Positions 34,551-45,973 of a stretch of DNA of 64,000 bases are shown piece by piece (the stretch's first letter is position 1; each line of letters opens with the position of its first letter). A program made the position numbers and the translations under genes. The notes below the pieces were generated by a model. It did no database searches and had not been told where the DNA came from. It saw nothing but the letters and a program-made list of their open reading frames with translations. The stretch is from Ophioderma brevispina (Eukaryota > Echinodermata > Ophiuroidea > Amphilepidida > Ophiodermatidae): NCBI GenBank assembly GCA_023653785.1, contig JAMKCH010012577.1:1-64000 (forward strand). The letters are read 5' to 3'.

Positions 34551-36487
34551 TTCTTAGGTGTTATATAAAAACGCAAATGATATAGAGATAAAGTAAACAG
34601 CAATGAACTTAATACAAAACAGATTTGCGAAATAGGGAAAATTAAATTAGATATGATGATAATGATAATGGTATTGCTGGAGTGGGTTCCCGTATCCAGG
34701 ACGTAGTCCCTTCGGGACGCGCTAGTTCTGTGGTACGAATCCAACAGGCCCCGTCTTCCTTGGTAGTAAACGCTTTCCGCAGGCGTAGCTTCCATGGAGG
34801 ATAGTGACTAGTCAAAGGGCGCCGACAAACCAATATTAGTCTCTTCTACATATTTATTATGACACTATCGATGCTGTACAAAAATATAGCCACTGCATGT
34901 GAAAACATACCTAAAATAATACGTAACGAAAGAGTTGAAAATGGGAATATTTCGGCCGTATTTCTTGACTTTGCTTCCATGGATTTTCATGTTCATTGAA
35001 TATATTTATAAAAATATTTATAAAATATAACAATAGTCGCACGTGCGACATATACTGAACTATAAATATGCTTATAAACATGAATAATGCGTTGGTTTCT
35101 TTATGTACACGTTATACACGATCCTAAAGTCGGCCGTCGCTGGTGCGGCTTATCTGGCGGTGCGGCTGATACGTTAAGGTTCTGAATCTTTAATACGGCG
35201 ATTTTTAGGCCCTGCGGCGCGCGCTTATATTCCGAATACGGTAACACATTCATTCACAGAGTACATTGTTTCACTGGAAATTTATACTGGAAGTTCCACA
35301 AATATATACTGACTCTAGTCGAGTCCTCTGGCTTAAACTATGGTCCCTCGGTGACTACATTAGGGCTTATTTTGCTTCGGGGCTGCGCCCTTCAGCCAAA
35401 TATGCACTATGTTAGTCCCCCTGGACCTACGTTTTAACCAAGCCTCTCATGTCATATATCTTCATGTATACTATCACAGCTTAGGGCCATTCAATATTTG
35501 TATAATGAAAGGTGAACAAGATTCTTTCCATTGTATGAATGAAAAACATTCATTTTTTGTTATGTATAACATCTTAGTGATCCTGTCATTATCTCGACTT
35601 AAACCTTGACTTGAGTCCCGACTTTGACTATGCTTAGGCTAGCCAAGACCAAGGACCTGGCATAGCCCAGGCTAGACCTAAATGTTGACCTACTTTGCCC
35701 TCTCCTCCTATCAATTGCTATATCCACTGCAGCAACAGGTCCGGGGAAAACAAACAAACCTCAATGCAACAGAGATTTCATATATCAGGTTCCTAAAAAA
35801 AACTAAAGTACTGTTTTTTGCCCTTATGCAAAAGGTTTCCATAAAAAACATATGAAGGATTAGGCTGAGAAAGATTGTGTTCTTTGGTACAAAAATTTTT
35901 TGAAATTTCTAATTTTCGTATAGGAGCACCATCCTAAATTCAGCTATGTTTTAATTGAGAATATAAGCAATATAAATCACCTTTTTTCTCTCTTGTAAGA
36001 TATATTTCTGTAGCCAAATACAAGGTAAGAAATCTATTGAGTGTCTAGTCTATATGAAATTACTATTATGACACAAAATCTGGGTGCCTCAAAAATCTCT
36101 CGTTGCACCTTTAATGACCTTGAATTCCATGTAGAACCTGCTTCAAACATATCTTTGCCAGTAACAAGTGAAACAAGATCATGCCCCACTGTTCACTCAC
36201 ACAAACTTCGCAAAGTTATGCCAGTTCCGAGACTCACTGCAGCACCGCAGCTGATCATAAATATTGTATCATAGCCACGGTGAAGTTCCGTAAGTGTATG
36301 TATTCGGTGTTCTGCATTTTGTGAAGACACATGAAGCATGTAATAGAACAAAACGTATGGAAAAAAATGCACACTAAGTGGAACAAAAATGCACGGTATG
36401 TGAAATAAGCATCAATATAACATTTTTAATGACACGTGACCTGTTGTCTAATGAACTGACAAGGATCTTCTTAGGTGTTATATAAAA
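34551..36487. repeat. 1.9-kb tandem unit, copy 2
   Basis: Repeats all landmarks of 32641-34550 at an offset of about 1.93 kb and ends at GATCTTCTTAGGTGTTATAT (36468-36487). Beyond this the sequence is unique. The MITE at 35761 sits at the equivalent place, so the insertion came before the duplication. Confidence 0.9.
35761..36114 (-). mobile_element. MITE family B inside tandem unit copy 2
   Basis: The left end CAATGCAACAGAGATTTCA is a decayed form of the AGGTGCAACGAGAGATTT terminus. The right end AAATCTCTCGTTGCACCT abuts TTAA at 36111-36114. It is the duplicate of 33840-34202. Confidence 0.85.
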
Positions 36488-36830
36488 GACACTAACACCA
36501 TAGTTCGCTGCCTGATAAAGACAAAGATAAATATGAAGAAATCATACAAAATACAGACAGCAAAGATAGCAAACTCCCAAACTTCAAAACTTTCAGTAAG
36601 GCTAAACTAAATTTCACAAGTTATGCATGGCATTTTACATGCAATTATACATTGTATTCTTGTATTTGAAAACAAGAAATATTACAGCCATAACAACTGT
36701 TATAAATATAATGCTGCATATACCAGCTACGTAATCGTATGAATTTTGGTGTGACATTTTATTGACAATTGATGAATACACTTTTCTTTCTGTTCAGTGC
36801 AAGTGACTCATGTGCTTGATAAAGGTGCAT

Positions 36831-37075
36831 TTCGTGATCCTGGCATCTTTCTGTTTATCCTTGAGCAGTGTTTGTTTCACGGGGCCCCATAGGCCACTGT
36901 GTTATACTGAATTTCTGCTTGTTTATGGACAAAAAAAATAACAATTTCTTCTAGAGTAGATCAAAGATTTGGCATGTGTACTATACTGTATGGCCAAGGT
37001 TCAGATGATATAAAAAACAACTTTTTTTAGGTAAGTCGGCGGAATGAGGCTGTGAATCATGAAATGCCCTTTTAA
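36831..37075 (-). mobile_element. MITE family C, copy 1
   Basis: Left end AAAGGTGCATTTCGTGATCC, right end GGTAAGTCGGCGG..GAATCATGAAATGCCCTTTTAA with TTAA at 37072-37075. Length ~240 bp. Both the right-end block (GTAAGTCGG..GAGGCTG) and the terminus match 59230-59558. Confidence 0.8.
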
Positions 37076-37282
37076 TATTATTACACAGCACACTTGATAC
37101 ACACGAGTGCTTTGTCAACAGTGTTCATAACATTTAATATCCATCAATCATCTTTTATTATATAAACATTAAAAAAATGTTTAAAACTAAATTAAAAGAC
37201 AAAATTCAAGGAAGTCTGAAGTCTCATCCAGTCATTTTTTAAATGTTTGAAAATGATTCAGCTGACTTACAATACAGTGAGT

Positions 37283-37440
37283 AGTGGCGGTGTCAGACTT
37301 CTTTTTCTGGGAGAAAAACAGAGGGCAAAATGATTTTTTGGGGGAGGGGCAAAAGTGAAGCTTTTTTGGGGGGACAAAGTAAAATTATTGGGGCAAAACA
37401 TCCAGAATTTTGAGATTTGTAACCAATTTTGGCCCCAAAT
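37283..37440 (+). mobile_element. CAGTGGCGG-type element, partial
   Basis: The left terminus AGTGGCGGTGTCAGACTTC and the interior TTTGTAACCAATTTTGGCC match the nested element at 46714-46904. Runs of G and T lie between. The right terminus was not found, so this copy is truncated or decayed. Confidence 0.6.
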
Positions 37441-37735
37441 CATTGACCATAGCTCCAAATTTGTCATTTTTCTTCTGTCGGGTAAAGGTAAAAGGAGGGG
37501 GGAGGGGAGTACTTATTTTAAAATATATTTTGTTAGTATTCTTTAGGCTTTTTCTAAATAGGTGACATTGAAAATCACATTCAAGCAGTCAAGGTCAAGG
37601 GTTTTTAAAAGTGTGACAAAAACCCCAAAATGTCAGACATGGTACTTTTCTTGCTTGCCTCTCTCCACCAATGTTGGAAAAGTAAACAGACTTGCTGTAT
37701 TTCAAGAGTGGCAATTCCACTCCAGTTAAAGGGGC

Positions 37736-38060
37736 ATTTCGTGATCCACAACCTCGTCCCCGACTTACGTCAAAAAAGTTGAGATTTTTATATCATTTGA
37801 ATTGTTAACCTTTTGTAATCTATGCGTACCTAATCTTACGTGCAAATTAGGTCGTATCTGTAAGAAATAGGCTGAATTTAGTATTGCTCCTTTAGTAAAT
37901 AGAAAAGATTCACGAACCCATTTCTGTTACCAATGGAAGAATAATTTTTCAGTTATAATTCTTTCACTGGGGATTATTTTTGATTAGATGGAGGAAAGCT
38001 TTAAATTAGTTGAAACCAAAAATCAGACATTTTCACGGCTTAGGGCAAAGGCACCCAATC
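37736..38060. mobile_element. Family C terminus joined to family B-like interior
   Basis: After TTAA at 37736-37739 comes AGGGGCATTTCGTGATCC, then CCTCGTCCCCGACTTACGTC, which is the family C end in reverse. Further in, AATAGGCTGAATTTAGTATT, GCTCCTTTAGTAAATAG and GGAAAGCTTTAAATTAG resemble the right half of family B. The other terminus is not visible. The element is either a chimera or evidence that families B and C are related. Confidence 0.5.
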
Positions 38061-38359
38061 AGCGACAGTTGACAACAACAAACACACAATGTCAGAAGCA
38101 TCAACAATAACTTGTTCTGTCCTGACTAACCCAAATGTGGAATTAAAAAATGCTGTATGCATGTAAAAAATCAGCTATTTTGTGCCCAAAAAATGTATTG
38201 ATTTTTAATAAAAAAAGTGTGAGCTAAGTGACGTGAGTGATTTTGTGAGGGATTGTATGCAAAAAAAAAATAACACCCAACAACTGGAATGTGAAAGGTC
38301 CATCCACCCTAAGGTAATTTTTTTTTTATTCCTACTGACTTATATATTTGTTACAACAT

Positions 38360-38440
38360 TTAAAGGTGCAACACGAGATTTCAAAGGCATTCATATATTG
38401 CGTTATATGTAGTGATTCATATAGATTGGTCCAAAGAAAA
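38360..38440 (+). mobile_element. MITE family B, left-end fragment
   Basis: TTAA at 38360-38363, then AGGTGCAACACGAGATTTC and the following ~60 bp of family B (TATATTG.GT.ATA.GTAGTGATT). It breaks off before a poly-A tract near 38440. Confidence 0.7.
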
Positions 38441-38726
38441 AAAAAAACAATGTGGATGTTTAATTCTGTAAAAACAGGAGGAAGAGTTCCGGGGGGGGGG
38501 GGCGGGGGGGGAGGTGGGCTTGTTTGTGGCAATTACTGGAACAGAAAAGCAAGGTGTTCACATCACCTGACAGAATTTACAGTGGTACTCTAGCATGTTT
38601 TGAGCCACATTCAAAAGCATCAGGACTGGGGATTTCGGTGGCATTGTACTTTAGGCTGTAGTAAATATTGATATGGAAAGTGAAAGAGGATTTAGCTGGG
38701 ATTAGCACAATACAATAGCAATGGGC

Positions 38727-38846
38727 TATTCCAGATAAACTTCCATAAACCCCATATGGAAGGCAAAGTTCAATAACACGATAGAACATTCGCAGTTTTG
38801 CCTCCATAGGTTAGGTATGGATTTCATTTGTAATGGCCCATGGCAA
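38727..38846 (+). repeat. Dispersed repeat L, copy 1
   Basis: Shares GGGCTATTCCAGATAA, CCATAAACCCC, TATGGAAGG, TAGGTATGG and TTTCATTTGTAATGGCCCA in order with 42656-42775. Both copies lie close to family B fragments and G-rich tracts. Confidence 0.75.
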
Positions 38847-39444
38847 CTATGACACATGCCGCGAAAAACTCAGACAGGTGTTAGTATGTGTGTACCATAT
38901 GGATTCCCAGGTTGAGGTCTACTCTTTCCCTCCTACCAAGTCAGGGACCTGTGCGTTCATGTGAAGGCTTAGGGAGACCGAACCTTTCTGCTAATGGGAT
39001 AATGTTAAATTGTGTTACTCAAACTCAATTATAGCCTACAAGGAAACACTCAAATCTCTCATGCCAACATCATCGAGGTGTGGGACTTTCAAATGACCTT
39101 TTTGTTCTGGTTAAACTGTGAATCGGCATAACTTGTGTGTAATATGGTTTACTGAGAGTCTGTATATAGAGAATCACGATGTGGTTTTAGCGTTCATGTG
39201 CGAAATGTGTGTGGATGTGGTGGGCGTGCGGTGTGTTGTGTATGTCTGATGTATGTGCGTGTTGTGGTTGTGTGTGTTGCTCTGGGTAAGGAAAATATTT
39301 ACCATTAGGCGACCGGAAAATAAAAAACCCTGTTTACGGGCCCGACCAACCATGATTTTGCAGTTTTGCAGATTTTTTAGCTCAGCATACGTAGTATGCA
39401 GAGATATTGTTATGGCAATGTTGTTTTGCAAAACCTCTATCTAT

Positions 39445-39495
39445 CTTCATCTGTCTGTCTGTCTGTCTGTCTGTTTGTTGTCTGTCTGTTGATCT
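39445..39495. repeat. (TCTG)n microsatellite
   Basis: CTGTCTGTCTGTCTG with minor breaks, in the head of higher-order unit 1. Confidence 0.9.
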
Positions 39496-40371
39496 GTGTT
39501 TTCACACTGACCATAATGCGTCTTGTTGCCCAAACGCTTGGGCCAGTTTAGCAGCGAAAAAAAAACAGGTCGAAAGTCAGAATTAATCATTGACCCAAGG
39601 ACCATGTGGGGGGTTCACCAGATTTGGGTCAAAGGTCACGGGGCCGAGTAAAGAGGGCATTTTTTGAAATCTATAAATCTTTTGTGCCACAAAATCAATT
39701 GTTATAATCACTAGACTTGGTTAGAAAGACAAACCGCTGACCAAGGTCCATATGGGGAGTTCACAGAGTTGGATCAAAGGGACATGCAGCCAATTTAAGG
39801 GGCGTTCTTTGAAAATCTATCAATTCCTTCTTGTGCCACAAAATAAATTGCTATAATCACTAGACTTGGTCAGAAGAAATGCTTGAACCAAGGCCCATGT
39901 GGGGGGTTCAAAGATTGGGTCAAAGGTCACATGTGGCCGATTAAGGGGCATCTTTGAAAAAAAATCTATAAATCCTCTTGTGCCCAAATTCAATTGTTTA
40001 GAATTCACTAGGACTTTGTTACAAGATCGCGACCACAAGGTAAATATGGGGGTCAAGATTTGGGGTAAAGGTTCACATGAGCCAATATTTAAAGGGGCAT
40101 TCTTTGAAAATCTATAAATCCTTCTCCTGTGCACCAAATCAATTGCTATAATCACTTAGACTTGGTCAGAAGAACGGCTGAACCCAAAGGCCCAGGTGGG
40201 GTGTGCAAAGATTTGGGTCAAAGGTCAACGTCCACGGGCCAATTTAAAGGGCGTCTTTGAAAATCTTTTAATGCCTTATTGTGCACACAAATCAATGTTA
40301 TAATCACTAGACTTGGTTAGAAGAACTGCTGACCCAAGGTTCCCATATGGGGTGTTCACAGATTGGGGTTT

Positions 40372-40462
40372 AATGGTAACCATCAATATTATCAGTATTG
40401 AAATCGGGCTTCTTTGCAATATGCATTATGCTTCTACCCATCGAAAACCGCAAGTTTGCTTG
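40372..40462 (+). mobile_element. MITE family A fragment inside the satellite
   Basis: About 90 bp (ATGGTAACCATCAATATTATC, CAATATGCATTATGCTTCTACC, CGCAAGTTTG) match the middle of family A at 45460-45540. Both termini are missing. The fragment lies exactly at the border between the two higher-order satellite copies. Confidence 0.7.
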
Positions 40463-40625
40463 TTGGTAAGGAAAATATTTAAAAAGCCCCAAACCCCTAA
40501 ATATGAAAAATATAAAAAAACCTGTTTTACGGGGCCGACAGACCCTGATTTTCAGTTTTACAGATTTTTTAGCTCAGCATACGTAGAATGCAGAGCTATG
40601 TGTTATGGCATGTGTTTGACTCTTC

Positions 40626-40637
40626 ATCTATCTATCG

Positions 40638-40676
<39 letters not shown>

Positions 40677-40711
40677 GTCTGCCTGTGTATCTGTCTAGGT
40701 CTGTCTGTCTG

Positions 40712-40750
<39 letters not shown>

Positions 40751-40752
40751 AG
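40626..40752. repeat. (TCTA)n then (TCTG)n compound microsatellite
   Basis: About 12 ATCT units followed by about 15 TCTG units in the head of higher-order unit 2. It is the counterpart of the shorter tract at 39445, and the repeat has expanded here. Confidence 0.95.
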
Positions 40753-41559
40753 GTGTCTCGTTCACACTTGCAGCATAATTGCGTATTGTGCCAAACGCTT
40801 GGGCCGATAGCAGCGAAAATCTGGTAGAAGAAAAATGCTGAACCAAGGCCCATGTGGGGTGAGTTCAAGATTGGGTAAAAGTCACGTCCCACGGCAATTT
40901 TAAGGGGCGTACGTTCTTTGAAAATCTATAAATTCCTTATTGTGCTACAAATCAATTGTTATAATCCCTTAGACTTGGTTCGTAGAACTGCTGTAACCAA
41001 GGGCCCATATGGTGGGCGGTTCACAGATTTGGGTGCAAGGTTCATGTGGGCCAATTAAAGGGGCATTCTTTGAAAAATTCTATAAATTTCTTCTTGTGCC
41101 ACAAATAAATTTTTATGAACATAGAATTGCTTAGTAAGAACGCTTTTGAACCAAGATCCATATGGGGTGGTCACAGATTTTGGTCAAAGGTCATGGGCAA
41201 TTAAAGGGGCATTCTTTGAAAATCTATAAATTCCTTCTTGTGCCACAAATCAATGCTATAATCACTAGACTGGTCAGAAGAACTGTTGACCCAAGTCCCT
41301 GGGGTCTGTTCACCAGATTTGGTCAAGGTCATATGAGCCATTAAAGGGGCATTCCTGAAAATCTAATAAATTCTTTGTGCCACACATCAATTGCTATCAT
41401 CACAAATGTGCTTCAAAGAACCACTGACCCAAGGGCCATATAGGGTGTTCACAGGTCATGGGGTGAAAGGTCCGTGGGCACCGATTAAAGGGGCATCCTT
41501 GATGATCTTGAGACTGCGGGCCTACTAAATAGTTGCCCTTGGTATCCGATCATCGTGGG

Positions 41560-42140
41560 GGAAATATTTATCACATTCTCCATCATGAGCAGTCTATACT
41601 TGTCTACTATAAATGCCAAACCAGGTGTGCTACTCATAACACGTCTCTTAATATGCTTATGTGTGGACTTTTCACGATTAATATAGCCAAAATGGAAAAT
41701 GTTGTGACCACCTGGTGGTGTCAAATAAAAGAGAGGGAAGGGGGTGGGAAAATAAAAAATACTATAAATGTAAAACCGGGCGGAGGTCAGGTGGTACTAC
41801 TCCTAATCGTCTTTTACTTATGCTCATGTGGGGGACTTCAAGATTAATAATCTCCACATGGAACAATCAGAAATAAAGAATTACTCTACATGTAAAACCG
41901 GGGAGTGCTACTCCTAAAAGTCACTTACTTATGCTCCATGTGGGGGACTTTTCACGATTAATGTCACCACAATGGGAAAATGTTGTGACCCCGGGATGTT
42001 GTCAAATTAAAGAGAGGGAAATAAAGAAAATACTATAATGTAAACTGGGGTGCTACTCCGAAACTTCTCTTACTTATGCATGTGGTGACTTTTCAAGATT
42101 AATATCTACACAATAGAAAATGTTGGCCCACAGGGTGGGG
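41560..42140. repeat. ~110-150-bp tandem repeat, four units
   Basis: Units share ACTATAAATGTAAAACC, GTGCTACTCCTAA, CTTACTTATGCTCATGTGG, GGACTTTTCACGATTAAT and ACAATGGAAAATGTTGTGACC. They start near 41610, 41760, 41890 and 42030. The last units are shorter and more decayed. Confidence 0.85.
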
Positions 42141-42655
42141 TGCCCATATTAATAACCTGCGGAGCTACAGCACCATTGGGCCTCGGTTTTTTTTTTTTTT
42201 AGTTTTCAAAAATCATGTAAAATCAGCCCTGTTTTACCCCCCCCCCTTTATCCAATTTTGCGAACATTTCTTTTAGAGAAAAGTTGTTTGTAAAATTGTA
42301 ATTTTTTGTCTTGCTTTTTCGATTTTGGGGTATGTTAGGCCAATTTTGAGCTCCAGAAAAAAAGAAAAAATAAAAAAAAAGAAACAAATTCTTCCGAGAC
42401 GACTGGACAGACCCTACTCCGAAATGTCCCGCTCGCCGTTAAAAACGGGTTTCTTTTTCGTCGCCTTATCGTTTTTTTTTTTTTTGTGTGTTTTTTGTAA
42501 GTACAGGTCCCACGCACTTCATTCTTCGAAATCGCAGTTTTACATTTTGATTTTAAACAAGTTGTTCATTGGCCAAAGTGATGGACACTTAAAATTTTTA
42601 ATGGGTGTGGGATGGGGGGGGGCACGGTGAGGTTGAGAGGGGGGTGAGAGGGGGG
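42141..42655. other. Homopolymer-rich intronic DNA
   Basis: T runs at 42187 and 42473, a C run at 42238, an A-rich run at 42358 and a G-rich run at 42612. No open frame with coding character and no recognisable termini. Confidence 0.4.
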
Positions 42656-42775
42656 TGGGCTATTCCAGATAATGCCATAAACCCCCTTGGAAGGGGCAAC
42701 GTTAAATAACCGTAGAATCCAGTTGCCTTCCATAGGGTAGGTATGGCTTTCATTTGTAATGGGCCCAATGGTCTT
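42656..42775 (+). repeat. Dispersed repeat L, copy 2
   Basis: GGGCTATTCCAGATAA, CCATAAACCCCC, CTTCCATAGGGTAGGTATGG and TTTCATTTGTAATGGGCCCA match 38727-38846. Confidence 0.75.
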
Positions 42776-42984
42776 TCTCGTGAGAGGAGGACAAACATGC
42801 GTTTCAGTTTGGTAAATACGGCACTAATGTCAGCATCCTGTTACAGAAATTGCCATAAACTGCCACCTCCCCCTGGACTCTTCCTGTTTTTATGTTTTTA
42901 CAGAATGTAACATCCAACTGTTTCAAAACTAGGAAGTGTGATTAACTACGGGTCTTTCATTATGTCAAATTTTTCCCCATGCCA

Positions 42985-43112
42985 GTGATGTCCATTTAAT
43001 CCTTTCAGACAGGGATATTTTGATGGAAAGCTTTGCATCAGTTAAAAAAAACCAGGGCTTTCATTTTTAGGGATGGATACTGGATACGTGAAATCTCTCA
43101 TTTCACCATTAA
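42985..43112 (+). mobile_element. MITE family B, right-end fragment
   Basis: ATCCTTTCAGACAGGGATATTT, GATGGAAAGCTT.GCATCAG and the terminus GTGAAATCTCTCATTTCACC before TTAA at 43109-43112 match the right third of 48223-48568. The left part is absent. Confidence 0.7.
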
Positions 43113-43528
43113 AGGACCTTGCAATGGCAACCATAATATTCCTATTATGAATATAAAGAAAAATAAATTGGATTAAAATGACGGTTGGAGTCAAGCTATG
43201 TGGGTGTGAACGTTGTACCATGTGAAATGGTTGAGGAGAAGGATAGCTGTAATATGCAGTTCATCTTTGACGAGGCAAATTGGGAGGGTACTGGAAAAAT
43301 TTTAAAACTCTTGCAAACCACTCAAGATTCTATCTAGTTGTAACACACAAGTTCAGCTTGGTTCTTGAGAAGAAGGAATCGCAAAGACTATTGATCCTAC
43401 TAGACTTAGTTGTTGGACTAATTTGGAAGCATTGTTCATGCTTCATTTTGAATACGGTCATGAATGCAAACAAAATGAAAAAAAATTCCATTTTCTGAGT
43501 GACTGTCGTCATGATGGCTGCAAAGAGC

Positions 43529-43860
43529 TTAAAGGTCCATGTCTCTGATACCTAGTCCCCGACCCCCAGATTTTTCATAAAGTGGTCAAAATTTGGGTCA
43601 ACGGAAAGCTACTATTCTCATCATTCACCATGTGAAATCTTAGGTATAGATGTTCGTTTTGGAAGTTTTGAGCAAAAATGTGCCCCATTTTGGTCGACCA
43701 ATATTAATATTGTACCCGGGGCTTACAAAATCAAATATTTAGCCCTCACATCCAAAGGGTTTGAAATATCGGCGCAAAACTTTACAGATGGGGATTTGGG
43801 GTAAGGTCATTCATTCAAGATGAAAACTTTATAAACTGAAATCGCGTCATCCCCCTTTAA
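43529..43860 (-). mobile_element. MITE family D, copy 1
   Basis: TTAA 43529-43532, terminus AGGTCCATGTCTC, then the interior (CCCCAGATTTT, AAGTGGTCAAAATTTGGGTC, GGCGCAAAACTTTACAGATGGGG) to a right end ATCCCCCT before TTAA 43857-43860. This is the reverse of the copy at 48997. Confidence 0.8.
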
Positions 43861-44342
43861 TGTCTGGATTAAAGCTTGCATCATTCATTTAAAACAATCA
43901 GAAGATAACTGTAATTGATTTCAAATTTGAACATTTTCAGCTACAGAATAGAGTACCTTTAAGCCTATCAAAACCTCAAGTGTGATGCACATATGGTCTT
44001 CCAAATGTCGCTATTTATTCTCCCATCCCCGAGGCGGCACAGTCATTCCTCAACTGTAATTTGTTTCTTTGTATTAAAACATTTTTGCTTTATTCCCCAT
44101 GGGGCATATAGCTGGTCGTTCATACATGTGCTAGCTTGTCCCGGACTGGTCTTTGTCAATCTCAATCGAGATTGCCCGTGTGGTTTGAGGTAGACTTGCC
44201 CTGAGTTGTTTCCGCCTTTCTGTCTGGGAAGGTCAGAGATTTCAGAGCAATGTATTTCAGATGAGTTGATTAATAATGCTGTGTATGCTAGTGGGAATTG
44301 ATTTAAAATTAAAGAATATTGTTGTCTCTTTTCTCCTTTTAC
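43861..44342. other. Intronic DNA, nothing recognised
   Basis: AT-rich sequence between two inverted-repeat elements. A 66-residue plus-strand frame at 43993 has no motif. Confidence 0.35.
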
Positions 44343-44591
44343 TTAAAGGTGGGTGGCCCATCATGGTCTAATTTTTCATGTATATGTTGTTTTCACCCAC
44401 GTACGAAAGCATATCACGATAAACATCCGATTACAAATTTTGAATTAAATTGGTCAAGCTGTCTGGATAGTAGAAGCAAAACTACTTGTATGTACTAAAT
44501 TGGTCCATAGGATAGTGTGTGTTAAATAATGTGCTTGACCGCATTAGGAAACAATTTTGTTCATAACATTGAAAGAAAATTTTCCTGGGTC
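44343..44591 (+). mobile_element. Possible left part of another TTAA element
   Basis: TTAA 44343-44346 is followed by AGGTGGGTGGCCCATCATGG and CTAATTTTTCATG, which resembles the family D left end (AGGGGGATGGCCCAATTAAG, AAATTTTTCATC). The interior then departs from D. A family E element interrupts it at 44592, and the continuation is unclear. Confidence 0.4.
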
Positions 44592-44958
44592 TTAAAGTCT
44601 GACTCAGAGATTTCGAAATATTATTTTTTTGTGTAATAATGAAAAGTAGTCAACCAGAACTAAAGATAGTAACCTAAAATGCACAATTCAGAAATTTTAG
44701 ATGAATCGGATTTTTCGTTTTGATGCAGTAAGCATTTATGTGAAGTATTACGTCCCATAGGATACTGTGTATAACAAAAATTCCGGATCCGGAATTTTAT
44801 AACAAAGTTGTGATTTTCTATATGAAGGAATTCGATTTAAGCTTAGTAATTTCACACAGTGAGCAGTATATGGACAAGCATTATGTACATGCAAAAAACA
44901 CAATTTTTTTTGGAAATTGAGGGCGCCCTCCTCAGGAAATCTCTGAGTCGGCCTTTAA
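44592..44958 (-). mobile_element. MITE family E, copy 1
   Basis: TTAA 44592-44595, left end AGTCTGACTCAGAGATTT, right end AAATCTCTGAGTCGGCCT, TTAA 44955-44958. Length ~359 bp. The interior includes the palindromic word TTCCGGATCCGGAA and GAGGGCGCCCTC near the right end, both shared with 49225-49581 in reverse. Confidence 0.92.
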
Positions 44959-45261
44959 ATGTCACTGAGGTAATGAGATAAATATGAACTTTTTTCTGTT
45001 AGCAACATCTCAAATGATGGAGTCACTATGAGCTAGTAAAATCTCAATTCCCTTGGCACAGTTCAGTAGCTTTCATTCACCAATGTATTTAGAAAATACA
45101 CCCCTGGTTTTTTGGGTATGATATATCACACAATGTCAGTTCATGTCAATGTATGTACAAGTACAACCCACTGAACCGTGTCCTTGGTAGATGAGCTTAT
45201 TGTAACTCATAGTGAGTAAAGTGGGAGGGGGGAATGAGGTTGTCGATCGGGTCACCCAACT

Positions 45262-45603
45262 TTAAAGGTGCGTGTTCTGATCATCTTTGGGACCTCCTTG
45301 ATTTACCCAGAAGGTAGTATCAATTTTGATATCAGATAAAAGGCTGTATTTTTCTCACTGCCGTCCTGAAATTTGAGCCCTCAAATCCATTTCATTCCCA
45401 ACTTATAAACAAAAAGACACTGTTTTAATGGTTAACCATCAATATTATCACAGTATTGAATAGGGCTTTGCAATATGCATTATTGCTTCTACCATCGAAA
45501 CCGCAAGTTAGTTTCCCACGGTACTTGATGGGGCAAATGTGCAAGTGCCAGGCTCTCATATCAAGTAGTCTTTATAGACATAAATCGGAACAAGCATATT
45601 TAA
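45262..45603 (+). mobile_element. MITE family A, copy 3
   Basis: TTAA 45262-45265, then AGGTGCGTGTTCTGATC, to AATCGGAACAAGCATAT before TTAA 45600-45603. Length 334 bp. It ends at the same TTAA that begins the family D element at 45604. Confidence 0.93.
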
Positions 45604-45925
45604 AGGGGTTGACCCGATTTAAGCCTTAAAATTTTTCATCTTGATAGCATGGCCTTCATCCCAAAACCCCATCTGTAAAGTTTCGCACTGATATTGTAAC
45701 ACGTTTTAAAGTGAACTAAAAATGTGATTTTGTAATCCTCATAGAGTACTGTGTAAAAGTAATATTGGTCACCAAAAATAGGGCATTATTTCGCTCATAA
45801 CATCCAAACCAAACAACCTTTAGCCGTAAGATTTCACAGCGTAAATGAGCAAAATATAGTAGCTTCTTTCTGATACCAAAATTTGACCACTTCCGGTAAA
45901 ATCTGGGGTCCTTGGGGATGAGGCT
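45604..45925 (+). mobile_element. MITE family D, copy 2, abutting family A
   Basis: Starts AGGGGTTGACCCGATTTAAG directly after TTAA 45600-45603. The interior carries AAATTTTTCATCTTGATAG, AAAACCCCATCTGTAAAG and TCCGGTAAAATCTGGGGTCC. The match to 48997-49662 stops near GCTATTAGCGAT (about 45925), so the right terminus is lost. Confidence 0.82.
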
Positions 45926-45973
45926 ATTAGCGATAGTACCATTTCTATGAGGGTTGTAGGCTTCGGGTGGGTT

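Larger units (their letters stand above)
39285..41520. repeat. ~1.18-kb higher-order tandem repeat with 148-bp satellite
   Basis: Two copies of a composite unit start at GGTAAGGAAAATATTT (39286 and 40466). Each has a ~270-bp head with GACAGACC/GACCAACC-TGATTTT, TTTTTTAGCTCAGCATACGTA, a TCTG or TCTA microsatellite and AAACGCTTGGGCC. Several ~148-bp units follow, built on AATCAATTG.TATAATCACT, AGACTTGGTCAGAAGAAC, GACCCAAGG.CCATATGGGG and AGGGGCATTCTTTGAAAATC. The block AGACTTGGT recurs at 39713, 39863, 40158, 40310 and 40972. No coding function. Confidence 0.9.

Noticed and set aside
32376..34833. Similar minus-strand frames (CWIR.., RPKG..) as a small conserved protein family
   Set aside because: The similarity comes from the tandem 1.9-kb duplication. 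The frame differs between copies and breaks quickly.
38348..38593. Frame with Gly run, and its opposite-strand Pro run
   Set aside because: The run of Gly or Pro comes from the G homopolymer at 38490-38513. There is no other coding support.
40313..40810. 165-residue frame, the longest in the window
   Set aside because: It runs through satellite monomers, a MITE fragment and a TCTA/TCTG microsatellite. The Ile/Tyr/Leu/Ser then Cys/Leu/Ser repeats are translations of the microsatellite.
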